Numbered from the stretch's first letter, positions 51,584-61,053 are shown. The stretch: 64,000 nucleotides of DNA from Sorangium cellulosum So ce56 (GCF_000067165.1 NC_010162.1:9369001-9433000), one strand, 5' to 3'. Numbers and translations are program-made. The notes: a model not told the origin generated them from the letters alone.

Positions 51584-53278
51584 CTATATGCTTGGCGCTC
51601 CACCGAGCGTGGGATAAAGGCGCCGGAGCACGCGCTGAAAGCGCGCGTCTTCCAGGCCGTTCAGGTGGCCTTCGCGCAGCCGGACGAACATATCATAGTC
51701 GCCATCACGGAACGCCTGGTATGCCTCGTAGCTGATGATGTGGCTGGCGAGAAATTCGCTGGGCGGTCGCTCAGCCGACTGGAGGAGCCTTCGCATTGTA
51801 CCAATGGATTCTGGGCGAACGAGGACGCGTGCGCCGGGGCTGCCGGAGACCGCCGGCCTCTTGGCCTGCGCCGAGGTGATGAGCTGTGTCATCGCACGGT
51901 TTCGGTGCGCCGCGAGAAGCCTGCTGCAATGCGCTCGCGTCACTTCTTCCGAGGGAGCCGAAGGAGCCCTCGGTTTGTACCTGGCCATCAACAGGGCCAC
52001 GCCGCGCGCACGCGCATGACGAAAGTCGAAGCGCGGCAGCGGACGCTTGGTTGGCACCTTGCCAGGCGGCTGCGCGAGCATCTCCCCGGTGGCCAGCGCG
52101 CGAACGTCGTCGAGGAGCTGCGAGAACCGGGACTCGCTCATCTGCCGCTGGAACATCTCGGTGTAGGTGGTCAACCAGAGCCAGTCACGAAGACGTTCGA
52201 GCACGTCCGCATCCGGCTCTGGCCTCTCTCGAAAAGCTGCCGCGATGAGGACGATCTGCGCAGTGTAGGGGACCAGATCCGGAGCCCAGATCGACACTTT
52301 CGTCCTCAGGAATCGCGCGGCGTGACAGAGATGGGCCTCGACTTCTCCCAGGATGTCGGGCTGTTTCTTCAGTTCCTTACCGACAGCCTCAGAATCGTCA
52401 TCATAGACGGCTACTCCGAGCGCGATCTTACAAACACGGAGAATAGTCTGGTCGTCGATCTCGTCCCATCCGAGCTCGGCAAGAGATCCCTGCTTCATCT
52501 CCTGCAGACGGTCGAGCAGGTCGAAGCTTGAGGACCACGTGAGCGCATTCACCATATGCACTTCGCTCATCGTGACGTGTTGGCTGTTCACGCGCTGAAA
52601 AGTCCGCGTTACGAGCTCGACGTTCTCCGACGTCACGGGGACCGTCGGAAATTTATACTGACGAAACGCATCGGCGATCTCATCTGACAAGCTCACGAGG
52701 TCATCCGCATCGGCATAGAGCTCGTGTTCCCTCCCGCCCGCACGCCTCTCACCGACCAGATTTCTCTGAAATTTGACCAAGCGGGCCCCCTGAAGCATAT
52801 CCGTGAGTGGGAGATGGTGTGGGAGCACCGCCCCGAGATCCTGCCGCGTAACAAACACCTTAGCGCGCAGATCGTAATATACCTGAAACGCCTCCGAGGG
52901 CTCGTTCGTATCGTCGCTGTCTTGCTCCAACTTTTGGGCGCCGATGAGCGCGAAGTACAGCGTCGTGAGCCTCTGCTCCCCGTCGAGCAAATATTGACGT
53001 ACAGGTGCACTCCTGTCCGCGATAGGCAACAGAAACGGACCAAGGCGCTCTTTCACTGACATCTCGCCGGAGCGCGTTCGCCAGAGCATGACGGTGCCGA
53101 TCGGAATTCCTTCCAGAATGCTGTCGAGCAGCGCAAGCCTCATCTCCTTGGGCCACACGAGCGGACGCTGAAACTTGGGGATAACAATCTGGCCGCTACT
53201 GATCTCTTCAAGCACCTGCGGTAGGTACCGGATCTGCGGTTCGCTATAGAACCCTGCCAGTGACTCTCGTACCGTCAT
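51584..53278 (-). CDS. DUF262 (GmrS-like) protein, third gene of a defence-like operon
   Basis: 564 residues from ATG 53278, 7 bases after the previous gene's stop; the frame upstream of this ATG is not protein-like. The DUF262 domain is at residues 20-260: IVIPKFQRPLVWPKEMRLAL, SILEGIPIGTVMLWR and YLLDGEQRLTTLYFAL, the ParB-like nucleotide-binding motif of GmrS. The typical C-terminal DUF1524 HNH motif of GmrD is not visible; the C-terminal half is helical. GmrSD cut modified phage DNA, and DUF262 proteins also appear in phosphorothioate-linked and BREX-associated defence. The DNA is more AT-rich than its surroundings. Confidence 0.8.
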   Translation of the reverse strand: MTVRESLAGFYSEPQIRYLPQVLEEISSGQIVIPKFQRPLVWPKEMRLALLDSILEGIPIGTVMLWRTRSGEMSVKERLGPFLLPIADRSAPVRQYLLDGEQRLTTLYFALIGAQKLEQDSDDTNEPSEAFQVYYDLRAKVFVTRQDLGAVLPHHLPLTDMLQGARLVKFQRNLVGERRAGGREHELYADADDLVSLSDEIADAFRQYKFPTVPVTSENVELVTRTFQRVNSQHVTMSEVHMVNALTWSSSFDLLDRLQEMKQGSLAELGWDEIDDQTILRVCKIALGVAVYDDDSEAVGKELKKQPDILGEVEAHLCHAARFLRTKVSIWAPDLVPYTAQIVLIAAAFRERPEPDADVLERLRDWLWLTTYTEMFQRQMSESRFSQLLDDVRALATGEMLAQPPGKVPTKRPLPRFDFRHARARGVALLMARYKPRAPSAPSEEVTRAHCSRLLAAHRNRAMTQLITSAQAKRPAVSGSPGARVLVRPESIGTMRRLLQSAERPPSEFLASHIISYEAYQAFRDGDYDMFVRLREGHLNGLEDARFQRVLRRLYPTLGGAPSI

Positions 53279-53285
53279 GATTCCC

Positions 53286-54263
53286 TCACCGGATCCGCTC
53301 GACGATTTCCCGAGCGAATTGCTGCACGTGGGCCACGACTGTCGCGCGCTCCAGCTCGTGAAACTGGACGTGACCGTCTCGGTACAAATTGGCGATATGC
53401 ACATCCAATCCATGATGAAGCAACCGGCGCGTCTCGCCCGAGATGACAGCGAACAGCTCGCCTGCCCGATGGACGTTCGGCAGGTCTTTTTCGAAGCCCT
53501 CCTTCATATTGTAGTGTGCGCGCTGGTCGTCCCGGAGCGCGAAGAGCGCCTCAACCTGGGCCTTACGCTTGTCCCGCGTTCGCCCCTGCGCTAGTTGGCA
53601 CCACCGTTCGAGCGCGGCACGCGGCAGATAGTTCTCGATGGCCCGGCGCTCGAGCTGGTGGTGGTGCACGTCGGGATAGCAAAGATTCCGGACGACCTCC
53701 GACTTCGAGCTCGGCGCTCCTGGCCGCATCGCATCGCTGTCGAACATGGCCGAGGAGCGCATCCGCGTCGCGACATGCCCTCGGACCTTCTTCACCCGCT
53801 TTTCGAGCTCGCCGAGCCCTCCGCAGTGCTCCGCCTCGACCCACTCTCGAGAGAGCCGCTCTTCCAGGAACTCACGCGTCGCGCGGTCGCACATGCTCAA
53901 GAGGAAGGCGCGGTCTGTTAGGCCATTCTCCAGGAGGAGTCGATAGGGACGCTGGAGGAAATCGATGGCGTCGCCGAATGTCAGTATCGGATGCGGGTAG
54001 GACCACGTCGACTCCCCGCGCGCCGTTACCCAGACCTCATGATAGGATGGTTCCAGCTCGCTCTGGCGGAGACCGTCCCCGACAACGCGTTCCCAGTCTG
54101 CGCGCGTCGCCTCGTCCAGCCCCGCGAGCCAGGCCGTGTACGCCGTCGCTTGGTCGTCGCGCACGACGATCCTATGCCTTTGAGTCGCGCCAAGCCATAG
54201 CAGCACCATCAGATCCGCGGTCGATGTGTCGACAAAGACCTCCGCGTCGAGCAGCACCATCAT
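53286..54263 (-). CDS. Predicted TOPRIM-like nuclease, second gene of a defence-like operon
   Basis: 325 residues. ATG 54263 overlaps the ATPase stop (ATGA). No named family is recognised. The region 105-215 has the layout of a TOPRIM fold: LLLENGLTDRAFLL with E112 and D117, then MFDSDAMRPG with D175 and D177, then RRAIENYLP near 207. E...DxD plus an IENYL block is what OLD-like and PARIS AriB (DUF4435) TOPRIM nucleases show. The N-terminal ~100 residues (LLDAEVFVDTSTADLMVLLW) and Arg/Lys-rich C-terminus are unknown. The assignment is from motif order only. Confidence 0.6.
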   Translation of the reverse strand: MMVLLDAEVFVDTSTADLMVLLWLGATQRHRIVVRDDQATAYTAWLAGLDEATRADWERVVGDGLRQSELEPSYHEVWVTARGESTWSYPHPILTFGDAIDFLQRPYRLLLENGLTDRAFLLSMCDRATREFLEERLSREWVEAEHCGGLGELEKRVKKVRGHVATRMRSSAMFDSDAMRPGAPSSKSEVVRNLCYPDVHHHQLERRAIENYLPRAALERWCQLAQGRTRDKRKAQVEALFALRDDQRAHYNMKEGFEKDLPNVHRAGELFAVISGETRRLLHHGLDVHIANLYRDGHVQFHELERATVVAHVQQFAREIVERIR

Positions 54264-55525
54264 GACGGTACGCCCCTCCGCGCCAGGAAGAGCTCGCGCG
54301 CTATCTTCGCGTCCTCGGAGAAGACCCCCGCCGGCCAGTCTTTCGGACGCCCCCGAGCGTCCAGTGCGATCCCGCGGCAGTCGGACTCCCCGTTGGGCAG
54401 ACTCTCGAGCCAGAGGATGGACACGTCCTCGGGCTGGAGTTTACCTTGCGCGATCAGCAGTTGCACGAAGAGTAGCAGGTTCTCTGAGTGGGTCTCGATC
54501 AGGAGCCTCGGGTGGGACGGCGCCTTGATCACCTCACCGAAGAACTCGGCCAGCGCCCGCTCGGCCCGCGGGTGGAGGTGCATCTCTGGCTGCTCGATGG
54601 CGAGAACGGCGCCCGGGGGGAGATCGCCCACGGCGGCCGTCGCACCGAGCACCAGCACCGGCAGGACCTGACTGACCCCCTCTCCGACATCGACGATCGA
54701 GATCCGCAGAGGCGCCCCTTCGACGGGCTCGAGCTCGATGGCGAACTCTTCTCCGCTGTCGCGAACGTCGATGGCTTGACCAAACATCTTGCGCAACACC
54801 GCCGAGACGCGAGGCAGAATGATTTTCCTGCCACGCGCGTCATAAGCGAGCTTTGCCGCCGCCTCCTTGCCGCTGCTCCCCAGCCGCACCGGCTCGCCCT
54901 GATAAACCCCGCGACGCTCGGGCGCCGCGCGTACCGCGCCCAGCCAGTGCACCGACTCCTGCAATGACTCCAATCGCTGCCAGCACTGGCCGAGCACCAC
55001 TCGGACATCTCCGGGGACGGAGGATGCGGCGCCTTGCCCCGACAGCACAGGCCGGAGATCTTTGAACGAGAGCGTGACGGTCAGCAGCGGGCTGCCAGGA
55101 GCAGTGATCTCGTACCGGCCCGGCTCTCCGGGAACATCGATGGCATGGAGGAGCTCGGCGCCGTCCGCGTCGCGGGCGAAGAACTCGCTGACCAGGTGTC
55201 GCTTGTCGTCCTCGCGCAGCGAGATCTCAATGGCACGCGCCGGCTGCTCGTCGTCATCCCAGGTCAGGCCGAAGACGAGCTTGTTGCGCGATGAGAGCCG
55301 CGTCGCGATATCCGCGTAGGTCGGCTCGCGCATGCCCTCGGCCTTGAGCGCCAGCGGGCCCACGTTCGCGCCGCCGGACGACGCGGACAAGAGGGGCAGC
55401 GCCCGCACGAGCGCGCTCTTGCCAGCGCTGTTGTAACCGAAGAGGAGCGTCAACGGACGCAGCTCGACGAGCGTGCGCCGGACGAACGAACGGTAGCCTT
55501 CGACGCTGAACGAGGTGAGCGACAC
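54260..55525 (-). CDS. AAA ATPase with DUF3696-type C-terminus, first gene of a defence-like operon
   Basis: 421 residues. P-loop GYNSAGKSALVRAL near residue 30 after FSVEGYRSF (AAA_15/21 opening), Walker B VLAIEQPEMHLHP near 310, then the H-loop-like IETHSENLLLFVQ. The C-terminal GRPKDWPAGVFSEDAKIARE is the DUF3696 signature. These SMC/RecF-like ATPases act as sensors in OLD, Gabija and PARIS defence, paired with a TOPRIM effector. Its stop overlaps the next gene's start by four bases. It begins 9 bases after the glycosyltransferase stop on the same strand; whether it has its own promoter is not clear. Confidence 0.85.
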   Translation of the reverse strand: MSLTSFSVEGYRSFVRRTLVELRPLTLLFGYNSAGKSALVRALPLLSASSGGANVGPLALKAEGMREPTYADIATRLSSRNKLVFGLTWDDDEQPARAIEISLREDDKRHLVSEFFARDADGAELLHAIDVPGEPGRYEITAPGSPLLTVTLSFKDLRPVLSGQGAASSVPGDVRVVLGQCWQRLESLQESVHWLGAVRAAPERRGVYQGEPVRLGSSGKEAAAKLAYDARGRKIILPRVSAVLRKMFGQAIDVRDSGEEFAIELEPVEGAPLRISIVDVGEGVSQVLPVLVLGATAAVGDLPPGAVLAIEQPEMHLHPRAERALAEFFGEVIKAPSHPRLLIETHSENLLLFVQLLIAQGKLQPEDVSILWLESLPNGESDCRGIALDARGRPKDWPAGVFSEDAKIARELFLARRGVPS

Positions 55526-55534
55526 GCAGCGACC

Positions 55535-58500
55535 TTACCACGGGGACGCCTCCCGCCCGCCCAGGCACACGCCCACGTAATCGGCGACCATCCTCTCCAG
55601 CGAGAACCGCTCCCGCGCGCGCTCCCAGCCCGCCGCCCCCATGCGCGCCCGCCGCGCCGGATCGGCGCCGAGCTCCACGAACGCCGCGGCGAGCGCCTCC
55701 GCGTCGCCCGGCGGCACCAGCCGGCCCGTCACGCCGTCGTCCACCTGCTCGGACATGCCGCCGACCGCCGTGGCCACCACCGGCAGCCCCTCGGCCATCG
55801 CCTCCAGCGACGCGTTCGGGCACCCGGCGGGCTCGGCGATCAGCGCGAACACGTCGAGCTCGCGCAGGAACGCGCGCGTGTCGGCGAGCTCGCCCACCCA
55901 CTCGACCGACAGCCCCGCCGCCATCCGCCGCAGCTCCTCGGCGTGCGCCTCGGCGCCGCGCTCCACGCCGCCCGCGATGCGCAGCACGTGCGGCGGCAGC
56001 CGCGGCGCCACGAGGCGAAGCGCGGCGAGGAGCTCGTCGAGCTTCTTGTGCGGGTGGATCCGCGCCGCCGTCCCGATCGCGAGCCGCCCGTGCCCGCCGC
56101 CGGACGCGCGCGGCTCGGACGCCGGCGAGCACGACGCCGCCATCGGGCGCGGGCCGAGCGCCACGCCGTTCGGCACGACATGCGCCGGCGCCCCGAGCAC
56201 CTCGACGGCGAGCGCCGCCTCGGCCCCGTACTTGACGATCACCCCCGCGAGGCGAGCGCCATAGTCGCGCGGCGCGCGGTACGGCAGCCCGCGGCGCGGC
56301 GAGGCGAAGTAGCGGCGCAGCGAGGCGAAGTACATCTCGCCCGGGCTGATGTCGAAGAGCGGGACGTCGAGCAGCCCGTCGGCCAGGAGCACCTTGTGCT
56401 CGGCGATCACGTTCCACATCAGCACGGCCTCCGGCGGGTCCTCCTCGATCGCGCGCAGCAGGCGCTCCACCGCCTCGGCCGGCTCGATGTCGGCCGGCGG
56501 CGGCACCGCCAGCACCGGGATGCCCGCGGCCGCGAGCGCGCGCCGCCCCGGCGTCGGGTACTCCGGCTGCTCCTCGATCACGGCCGCCCGGCCGCGCACG
56601 CCGGCCGCCGCGAGGCCGAGCAGCAGCCGGCGCGCGCTCGACTGGGCCCCACCCATCGAGAAGTTGTTCGTGACGAGGAGCAACCCGTCGCCCCGGTGCA
56701 CCCCGCGGTTCCGCGCGATCGCCCGCGGATAGAGCCGCGCGTACCCCTCGGCCATCCGCGCGAGGCTGAAGTGCCGCGCCACGACCTCCCGGCCGCTCGG
56801 CGGCCCCACGCCGGCGCGCGCCTCCGCCACGACCTCCCGGCCGCTCGTCGACGTGTCGCGCGCGCCGCCCGCGGCGCCGGCGCGCGCCGCCGCCACGATC
56901 GCCCCGGCGAACCGCTCGGGCGCGGCGTCGAGCGGCAGGTGGACCATCGCCGGCGTCTCGGCCGCGATCTCCGCGGTGCCGCCGGCGCCGGTCGCGACGA
57001 CCGGGAGGCCAGCCGCGAGCGCCTCCAGGTGCGCGAGGCTCAGCCCCTCGTGAGCGCTCGGCGACACGAGGACGTCGGCCGCCGCGAGCAGCCCGGCGAC
57101 GTCGCCGACCGCGCCCGCGAAGCGCACCTCGGCGCGCAGGCCGAGCCGGTCGACCTCGCGCCGGATCTCCGCCTCCGCGGCCAGCGCCTGCTCGCTGCCC
57201 GGCGAGGCGCTCCCGGCGATGACGAGCCGAGCCGCTCGCGGGTCGCCGGCCGCCGCCAGCGCGGCCCGCGTGGCCGCGAGGATTCCAGGCAGCAGGTGCA
57301 GCCGCTTCTGCGGCCGCGGGTTCGCCACGGCGAGCAGGACGAGGTCGTCCGGCGCGATCTCGAGGCGCCGCCGCCACGCCGCTGCCTCCGCCGACCCGGC
57401 TCGGCGCACCGCCTCCGCCCCCCCGGCTCGGCGCACCGCCTCCCCCGACCCGGATCCGGACCGATGCGCCTCCGCCGCCTCGGCCCGGCGCGCCGCCTCC
57501 GCAGGCGCGAGGTCGATGCCGTTCCAGACCGTGCGCGCCGGGATCGGCAGCGCGCGCTCCGCGAGCTCCGCCTCGACCGCGCGCGCGCACGCAACGAGCA
57601 GCGCCGCGCCGTCCGGCGTGAGGCGATCGAGCCCCGCCGGCCAGCCTGCAGCCACGTTGTGCACCGTGACGAGCGGGCGGTACCCGCGCGCGGACAGCCG
57701 CGCGAGGTCCTCGGCGTCGAGCAGGTGCGCGTGCGCGAGATCCGCGCCCCACGCGGCGAGCCCGCGGGCGAGCGCGTCGAAGCGCGCCTCCCGATCGCCG
57801 CGCGCATCGGACAGATCGAGCGCCCCCGGCGGCGCGGCGAACGTGGCGCGGGTCGGCCGGTACACCGCGCAGACGAGCGAGCGCACGCCGCGCCGCGGCA
57901 GCTCCCTCGCGAGGTCGATCGCGATCCGCTCGGCGCCCCCCTGCTGCAGGCTGGTCACCACCTGCGCGACCCGCGGCGCCGCGTCGTCGCACACGTCGAG
58001 CGGCGCGTGCCGCACCACGCGCGCCCGCCGCGCCCCGAGCTCACCCTGGAGCGCGGCATCGAGCGGCTCGCCCGCGCCGAGCCGCGCCGCGACGCCCGCG
58101 GCGAGCGCCCCGTCGAGGTACACGCTCGCCGCGCGGGGCAGCCCCGGAGCGCGGCGGGCGCGCGCGGCGCGGCTCAGCTCGCCGCCCGTGGCCCGCAGCA
58201 GCTCGGCCCACGCCGTGGCGTCCGGCCCGGCCGCGGAGGGCGCGGCGAGATCGATCGGCGCAAGGACGGCGCCGAGCGCGCAGAGCGGCAGCCCGGTGTC
58301 GCTCGGCGGCGGGAACGGGTCCGGCTCGATCGCCGCGGAGAGCGCAGGCCAGGCGCCCCCGCGCACGAGCCACACCGGCCCCGCCGCGAGCGCCTCCGCC
58401 GCGGCCGCGAGCGGCGCCGCCGTGAGGTCGACCGGCGCGAGCCCGGCGAGCCGGAGCGCGCGCAGCGTGCGGCCGGCGCGGGCGCGGTGCGCAGGCGCTT

Positions 58501-58558
58501 CGGCGAAGACGGCGCAGAGCGGGCGGCGCATGCGGGAGCTGCGGAACGTGCGGGACAT
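55535..58558 (-). CDS. Tandem two-domain glycosyltransferase (GT4-like)
   Basis: 1007 residues from ATG 58558; ATG 58531 (MRRPLCAVFAEAP) is an equally possible start and neither has a clear ribosome site. Two GT-B modules are in one chain. The first (about 205-600) has VTSLQQGGAERIAIDLAREL and VSPSAHEGLSLAHLEALAAG with PVVATGAGGTAEI. The second (about 625-990) has LVTNNFSMGGAQSSARRLLL and AEPAGCPNASLEAMAEGLPV with ATAVGGMSEQV. Each carries the E(x7)E donor site. Ala/Arg-rich low-complexity inserts (EAVRRAGG units) interrupt the first module. Probably builds a surface glycan. It follows the FGE-like gene by 20 bases. Confidence 0.83.
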   Translation of the reverse strand: MSRTFRSSRMRRPLCAVFAEAPAHRARAGRTLRALRLAGLAPVDLTAAPLAAAAEALAAGPVWLVRGGAWPALSAAIEPDPFPPPSDTGLPLCALGAVLAPIDLAAPSAAGPDATAWAELLRATGGELSRAARARRAPGLPRAASVYLDGALAAGVAARLGAGEPLDAALQGELGARRARVVRHAPLDVCDDAAPRVAQVVTSLQQGGAERIAIDLARELPRRGVRSLVCAVYRPTRATFAAPPGALDLSDARGDREARFDALARGLAAWGADLAHAHLLDAEDLARLSARGYRPLVTVHNVAAGWPAGLDRLTPDGAALLVACARAVEAELAERALPIPARTVWNGIDLAPAEAARRAEAAEAHRSGSGSGEAVRRAGGAEAVRRAGSAEAAAWRRRLEIAPDDLVLLAVANPRPQKRLHLLPGILAATRAALAAAGDPRAARLVIAGSASPGSEQALAAEAEIRREVDRLGLRAEVRFAGAVGDVAGLLAAADVLVSPSAHEGLSLAHLEALAAGLPVVATGAGGTAEIAAETPAMVHLPLDAAPERFAGAIVAAARAGAAGGARDTSTSGREVVAEARAGVGPPSGREVVARHFSLARMAEGYARLYPRAIARNRGVHRGDGLLLVTNNFSMGGAQSSARRLLLGLAAAGVRGRAAVIEEQPEYPTPGRRALAAAGIPVLAVPPPADIEPAEAVERLLRAIEEDPPEAVLMWNVIAEHKVLLADGLLDVPLFDISPGEMYFASLRRYFASPRRGLPYRAPRDYGARLAGVIVKYGAEAALAVEVLGAPAHVVPNGVALGPRPMAASCSPASEPRASGGGHGRLAIGTAARIHPHKKLDELLAALRLVAPRLPPHVLRIAGGVERGAEAHAEELRRMAAGLSVEWVGELADTRAFLRELDVFALIAEPAGCPNASLEAMAEGLPVVATAVGGMSEQVDDGVTGRLVPPGDAEALAAAFVELGADPARRARMGAAGWERARERFSLERMVADYVGVCLGGREASPW

Positions 58559-58578
58559 GCGAGGGCGAGCGGCGCGGC

Positions 58579-60036
58579 TCAGTAGGCCGACGGATAGCCG
58601 CGAAACGGCGCGGCGGCGGCCACGTCCGGCGCGCTCGAGATGCGGTCCCTCGACCGGTGCCGCCCGGCGGCCGCGCGCGGCGCGGCGGACGGCGCCGCGG
58701 CCCACCCGGCCGCGCGCGGAGCGGCCCACGCGGCCGCGCCGATCTGCTCGACCTCCACGGCGGACGGGACGCCGCCCGTGTAGACGAACTGCCCGCGCGG
58801 GCCCGGCTCGATCGGGACCGACGCGCGCCGCATCGCGCCCTTCACGAGGCAGCGGTAGTGGAGCATCGACCCGTGCAGGTGCGGGGGCGCGTGCAGCCAG
58901 AAGCCGTCGCCCTGCGGCCGGAACGTCACGCCGGGCGGCGCCCCCGCCATGGGCCTGCGGCCGACGGCGCGGTGCACGAGCAGGCCGATGAGGCCGATGA
59001 CGGCGCTGGCCAGGACGAGGCCGCCGCCGACGAACCCCACCGTCGCCGCGGTCGACCAGGAGCTCGAGCGCGGCGCCTGCGCGGTCGCCGCCGGCGGCGG
59101 GGTCGGCCCTGGCGCCGCGGCAGGGGCGCTCGCCGAGAGCGCGGCGACAACGCGGAAGCCGTTGTCCGCGTTGCGGCTGCCCGGGTCGTTGCGGTACCGC
59201 GCCGCGGCGCGCAGGTGCTTCGCGTCCTTGAGCCACGACCCGCCGCGCAGCACGCGGCGGGGCTTGTCGCCGGCAGGGGGCGCCGTCTGCTCGGGGTCGA
59301 CCGCAGGGCCGGGCGCATAGGGGCCGTACCAGTCGCGACACCACTCGTAGACATTGCCGCTCATGTCGTGCAGGCCGAAGGCGTTCGGCTGCTTCTGCCC
59401 GACAGGCCTCGTCCCGCTGCCCGCGTTGCCCTTGAACCACCCGATGGCGGCCGCGGCGCTGTCGGCGTCACCCGCGTAGAACCGCGTCTGGGTCCCCGCG
59501 CGGTCGGCGTACTCCCATTGCGCCTCCGTCGGCAGGTCGAAGGCGCGGCCGGTCTTCTGCGTCAGCCAGCGGGTGAACTCGCCCGCGTCCTTGAAGGTCA
59601 CCAGCGTCACCGGGTGCAGGTCGGTCTGCGGGAAGCCGGGAGTCCTCCAGGTGAACTCCTTGCGCTGCGAGAGCCCCTTGCCGTCGAACCCGAACCCGCC
59701 GGAGGCGCCGACCTCCGCCTCCGTGCGGTAGCCGGTCTCCGCGGCGAAGCGCGCGAACTGCCCGACCGTGACCGGAAACTTCCCCAGGTAGAAGTCGCGG
59801 CCGAGGGTCACGTCCCGGACCGCCTCGTCGTCGCCGCGCCCGGCCTCCGCGGGCGGCGAGCCCTGGCGGAAGCGCCCCGCCTTCACCAGCACGAGATCAA
59901 GCTGCACCCCCCCGAGGTCGATCGCGACGGCGGGCGCCGGATCCGCGGCCCGCGCCGAGTCCGGGGCGAGGAGGGCGACGGCCGCCCCGAGGGCGATCGC
60001 AGGAAGGACGTGGCAGGCGGTGGCGCGAGGCTGCAC
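58579..60036 (-). CDS. Formylglycine-generating-enzyme-like (SUMF1/FGE-sulfatase) membrane protein
   Basis: 485 residues, signal peptide (VLPAIALGAAVALLAPDSAR). The FGE domain covers 40-290: LVKAGRFRQGSPPAEAGRGD, YLGKFPVTVGQFARFA, LPTEAQWEYADRAG, FGLHDMSGNVYEWCRDWYGP and RVLRGGSWLKDAKHLRAAAR, ending with DNGFRV. The two catalytic cysteines of aerobic FGE are not both visible, so sulfatase activation is doubtful and a binding or PvdO-like role is possible. After a Pro/Ala linker a membrane helix (VGFVGGGLVLASAVIGLIGL) leads to a small beta-rich domain and an Arg/Ala-rich end. Possibly co-transcribed with the glycosyltransferase. Confidence 0.82.
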   Translation of the reverse strand: MQPRATACHVLPAIALGAAVALLAPDSARAADPAPAVAIDLGGVQLDLVLVKAGRFRQGSPPAEAGRGDDEAVRDVTLGRDFYLGKFPVTVGQFARFAAETGYRTEAEVGASGGFGFDGKGLSQRKEFTWRTPGFPQTDLHPVTLVTFKDAGEFTRWLTQKTGRAFDLPTEAQWEYADRAGTQTRFYAGDADSAAAAIGWFKGNAGSGTRPVGQKQPNAFGLHDMSGNVYEWCRDWYGPYAPGPAVDPEQTAPPAGDKPRRVLRGGSWLKDAKHLRAAARYRNDPGSRNADNGFRVVAALSASAPAAAPGPTPPPAATAQAPRSSSWSTAATVGFVGGGLVLASAVIGLIGLLVHRAVGRRPMAGAPPGVTFRPQGDGFWLHAPPHLHGSMLHYRCLVKGAMRRASVPIEPGPRGQFVYTGGVPSAVEVEQIGAAAWAAPRAAGWAAAPSAAPRAAAGRHRSRDRISSAPDVAAAAPFRGYPSAY

Positions 60037-60799
60037 GGGCCCACGCTACCAGAGAGCGCGGCCGAGGTGCGCTCGCAGCGACCCGGGCGGCGCAGCCGAC
60101 CGAGCGGTGACCGAGCGGTGGTGGCGCGGCGGTGGGCGCCCGGATCGCCCTCGCCCCGCCGGAAGAGCGGGCGCGCCGGCGCGCGCCCCTGCCTCGCTAC
60201 CTTGCGCCACGCTCGCGACATCACGCTTATGAAAACGTCTTTACAGTTCTTCACTCAACACATGATCTGACCGGCACCAGCGCGAAAACAGCTACAAAAC
60301 AGCCCGCCAATGCCGCTCCGGGTGACCCATCGGCGCCGGGAGCGAGGCTCGACAGGCGCTCGTCCGCATGGCATCCAGCGATGCTCGACGCCGGACTCCA
60401 AAGCGGCCCCGCGCGTCCTGGCCACAACTCACAGCGAAGCGAAAGGAGGTACGCACTGTCGGCCGAGGCCTTCGATATGCCATGGCACGCGGGCGAGCGC
60501 GGGGCGCGTGGCTCGTCCTCCGGCGCAGAGGACGTCGTATCCTTGCTGCGCGATGGCCGCCTGACGATCGATCGCTCAGCGTGGGAGCTCACGGCGAACG
60601 ACCCGCGGCGCGCCTTGAACCGCGCGCTGCGAGCGGCTGCACGAGCACAGCCTGTCCTCGCCCTCGCGACAGACTCACGTGTGGGTGGCGAGGGGATTCC
60701 CTCATCCCGCCGGCACGAGGGAGCCGCCGAGTCGCCCCATGCGCCCCTCGCCGCGGCGGGCGGCAGCGAGGACAGTGGGGAGTTCGGCGCGGCGCCGAG
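60037..60799. other. Gene-free region with an AT-rich patch
   Basis: No convincing gene. Bases 60225-60300 are much more AT-rich than the rest. The plus-strand frame further right (DVVSLLRDGRLTIDRSAWEL) may be more of the decayed P450 locus or unrelated. Confidence 0.35.
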
Positions 60800-61053
60800 C
60801 GTACGTGTCGACATGGTGAGCGGTACGATCATCGCTTTCGGCACGTCGGCGTTTGATCTGCAGCGAGGCGCCAACGAGGACATTGCTTTTGGCGGCGGCG
60901 ATCACTATTGCATCGGGGCGACGCTGGCTCGCCTCGAGGCGCGACTCGCCACGGACACGCTGCTCGGCCGCTCTCCGAGGTGGGGCTCGCGGGACCGGCC
61001 GAGCGGGCGCGGCCGCCCTCGATCCTGGAGATGACTTCATTATCCATCCGCCT
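60800..61053 (+). pseudogene. Cytochrome P450 remnant (heme-binding C-terminus)
   Basis: One frame reads VSGTIIAFGTSA, then FDLQRGANEDIAFGGGDHYC and IGATLARLEARLATDTLL. FGGGDHYCIG is the P450 heme loop with the Cys ligand. The stretch between SGTIIA and FDLQRG lacks the ~15 residues expected there (ANRDPxxFxxPDR). After about 60977 the homology moves to another frame, VGLAGPAERARPPSILEMTS, the usual P450 ending. Internal deletion plus frameshift show a dead gene. Upstream catalytic helices are absent. Confidence 0.6.
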
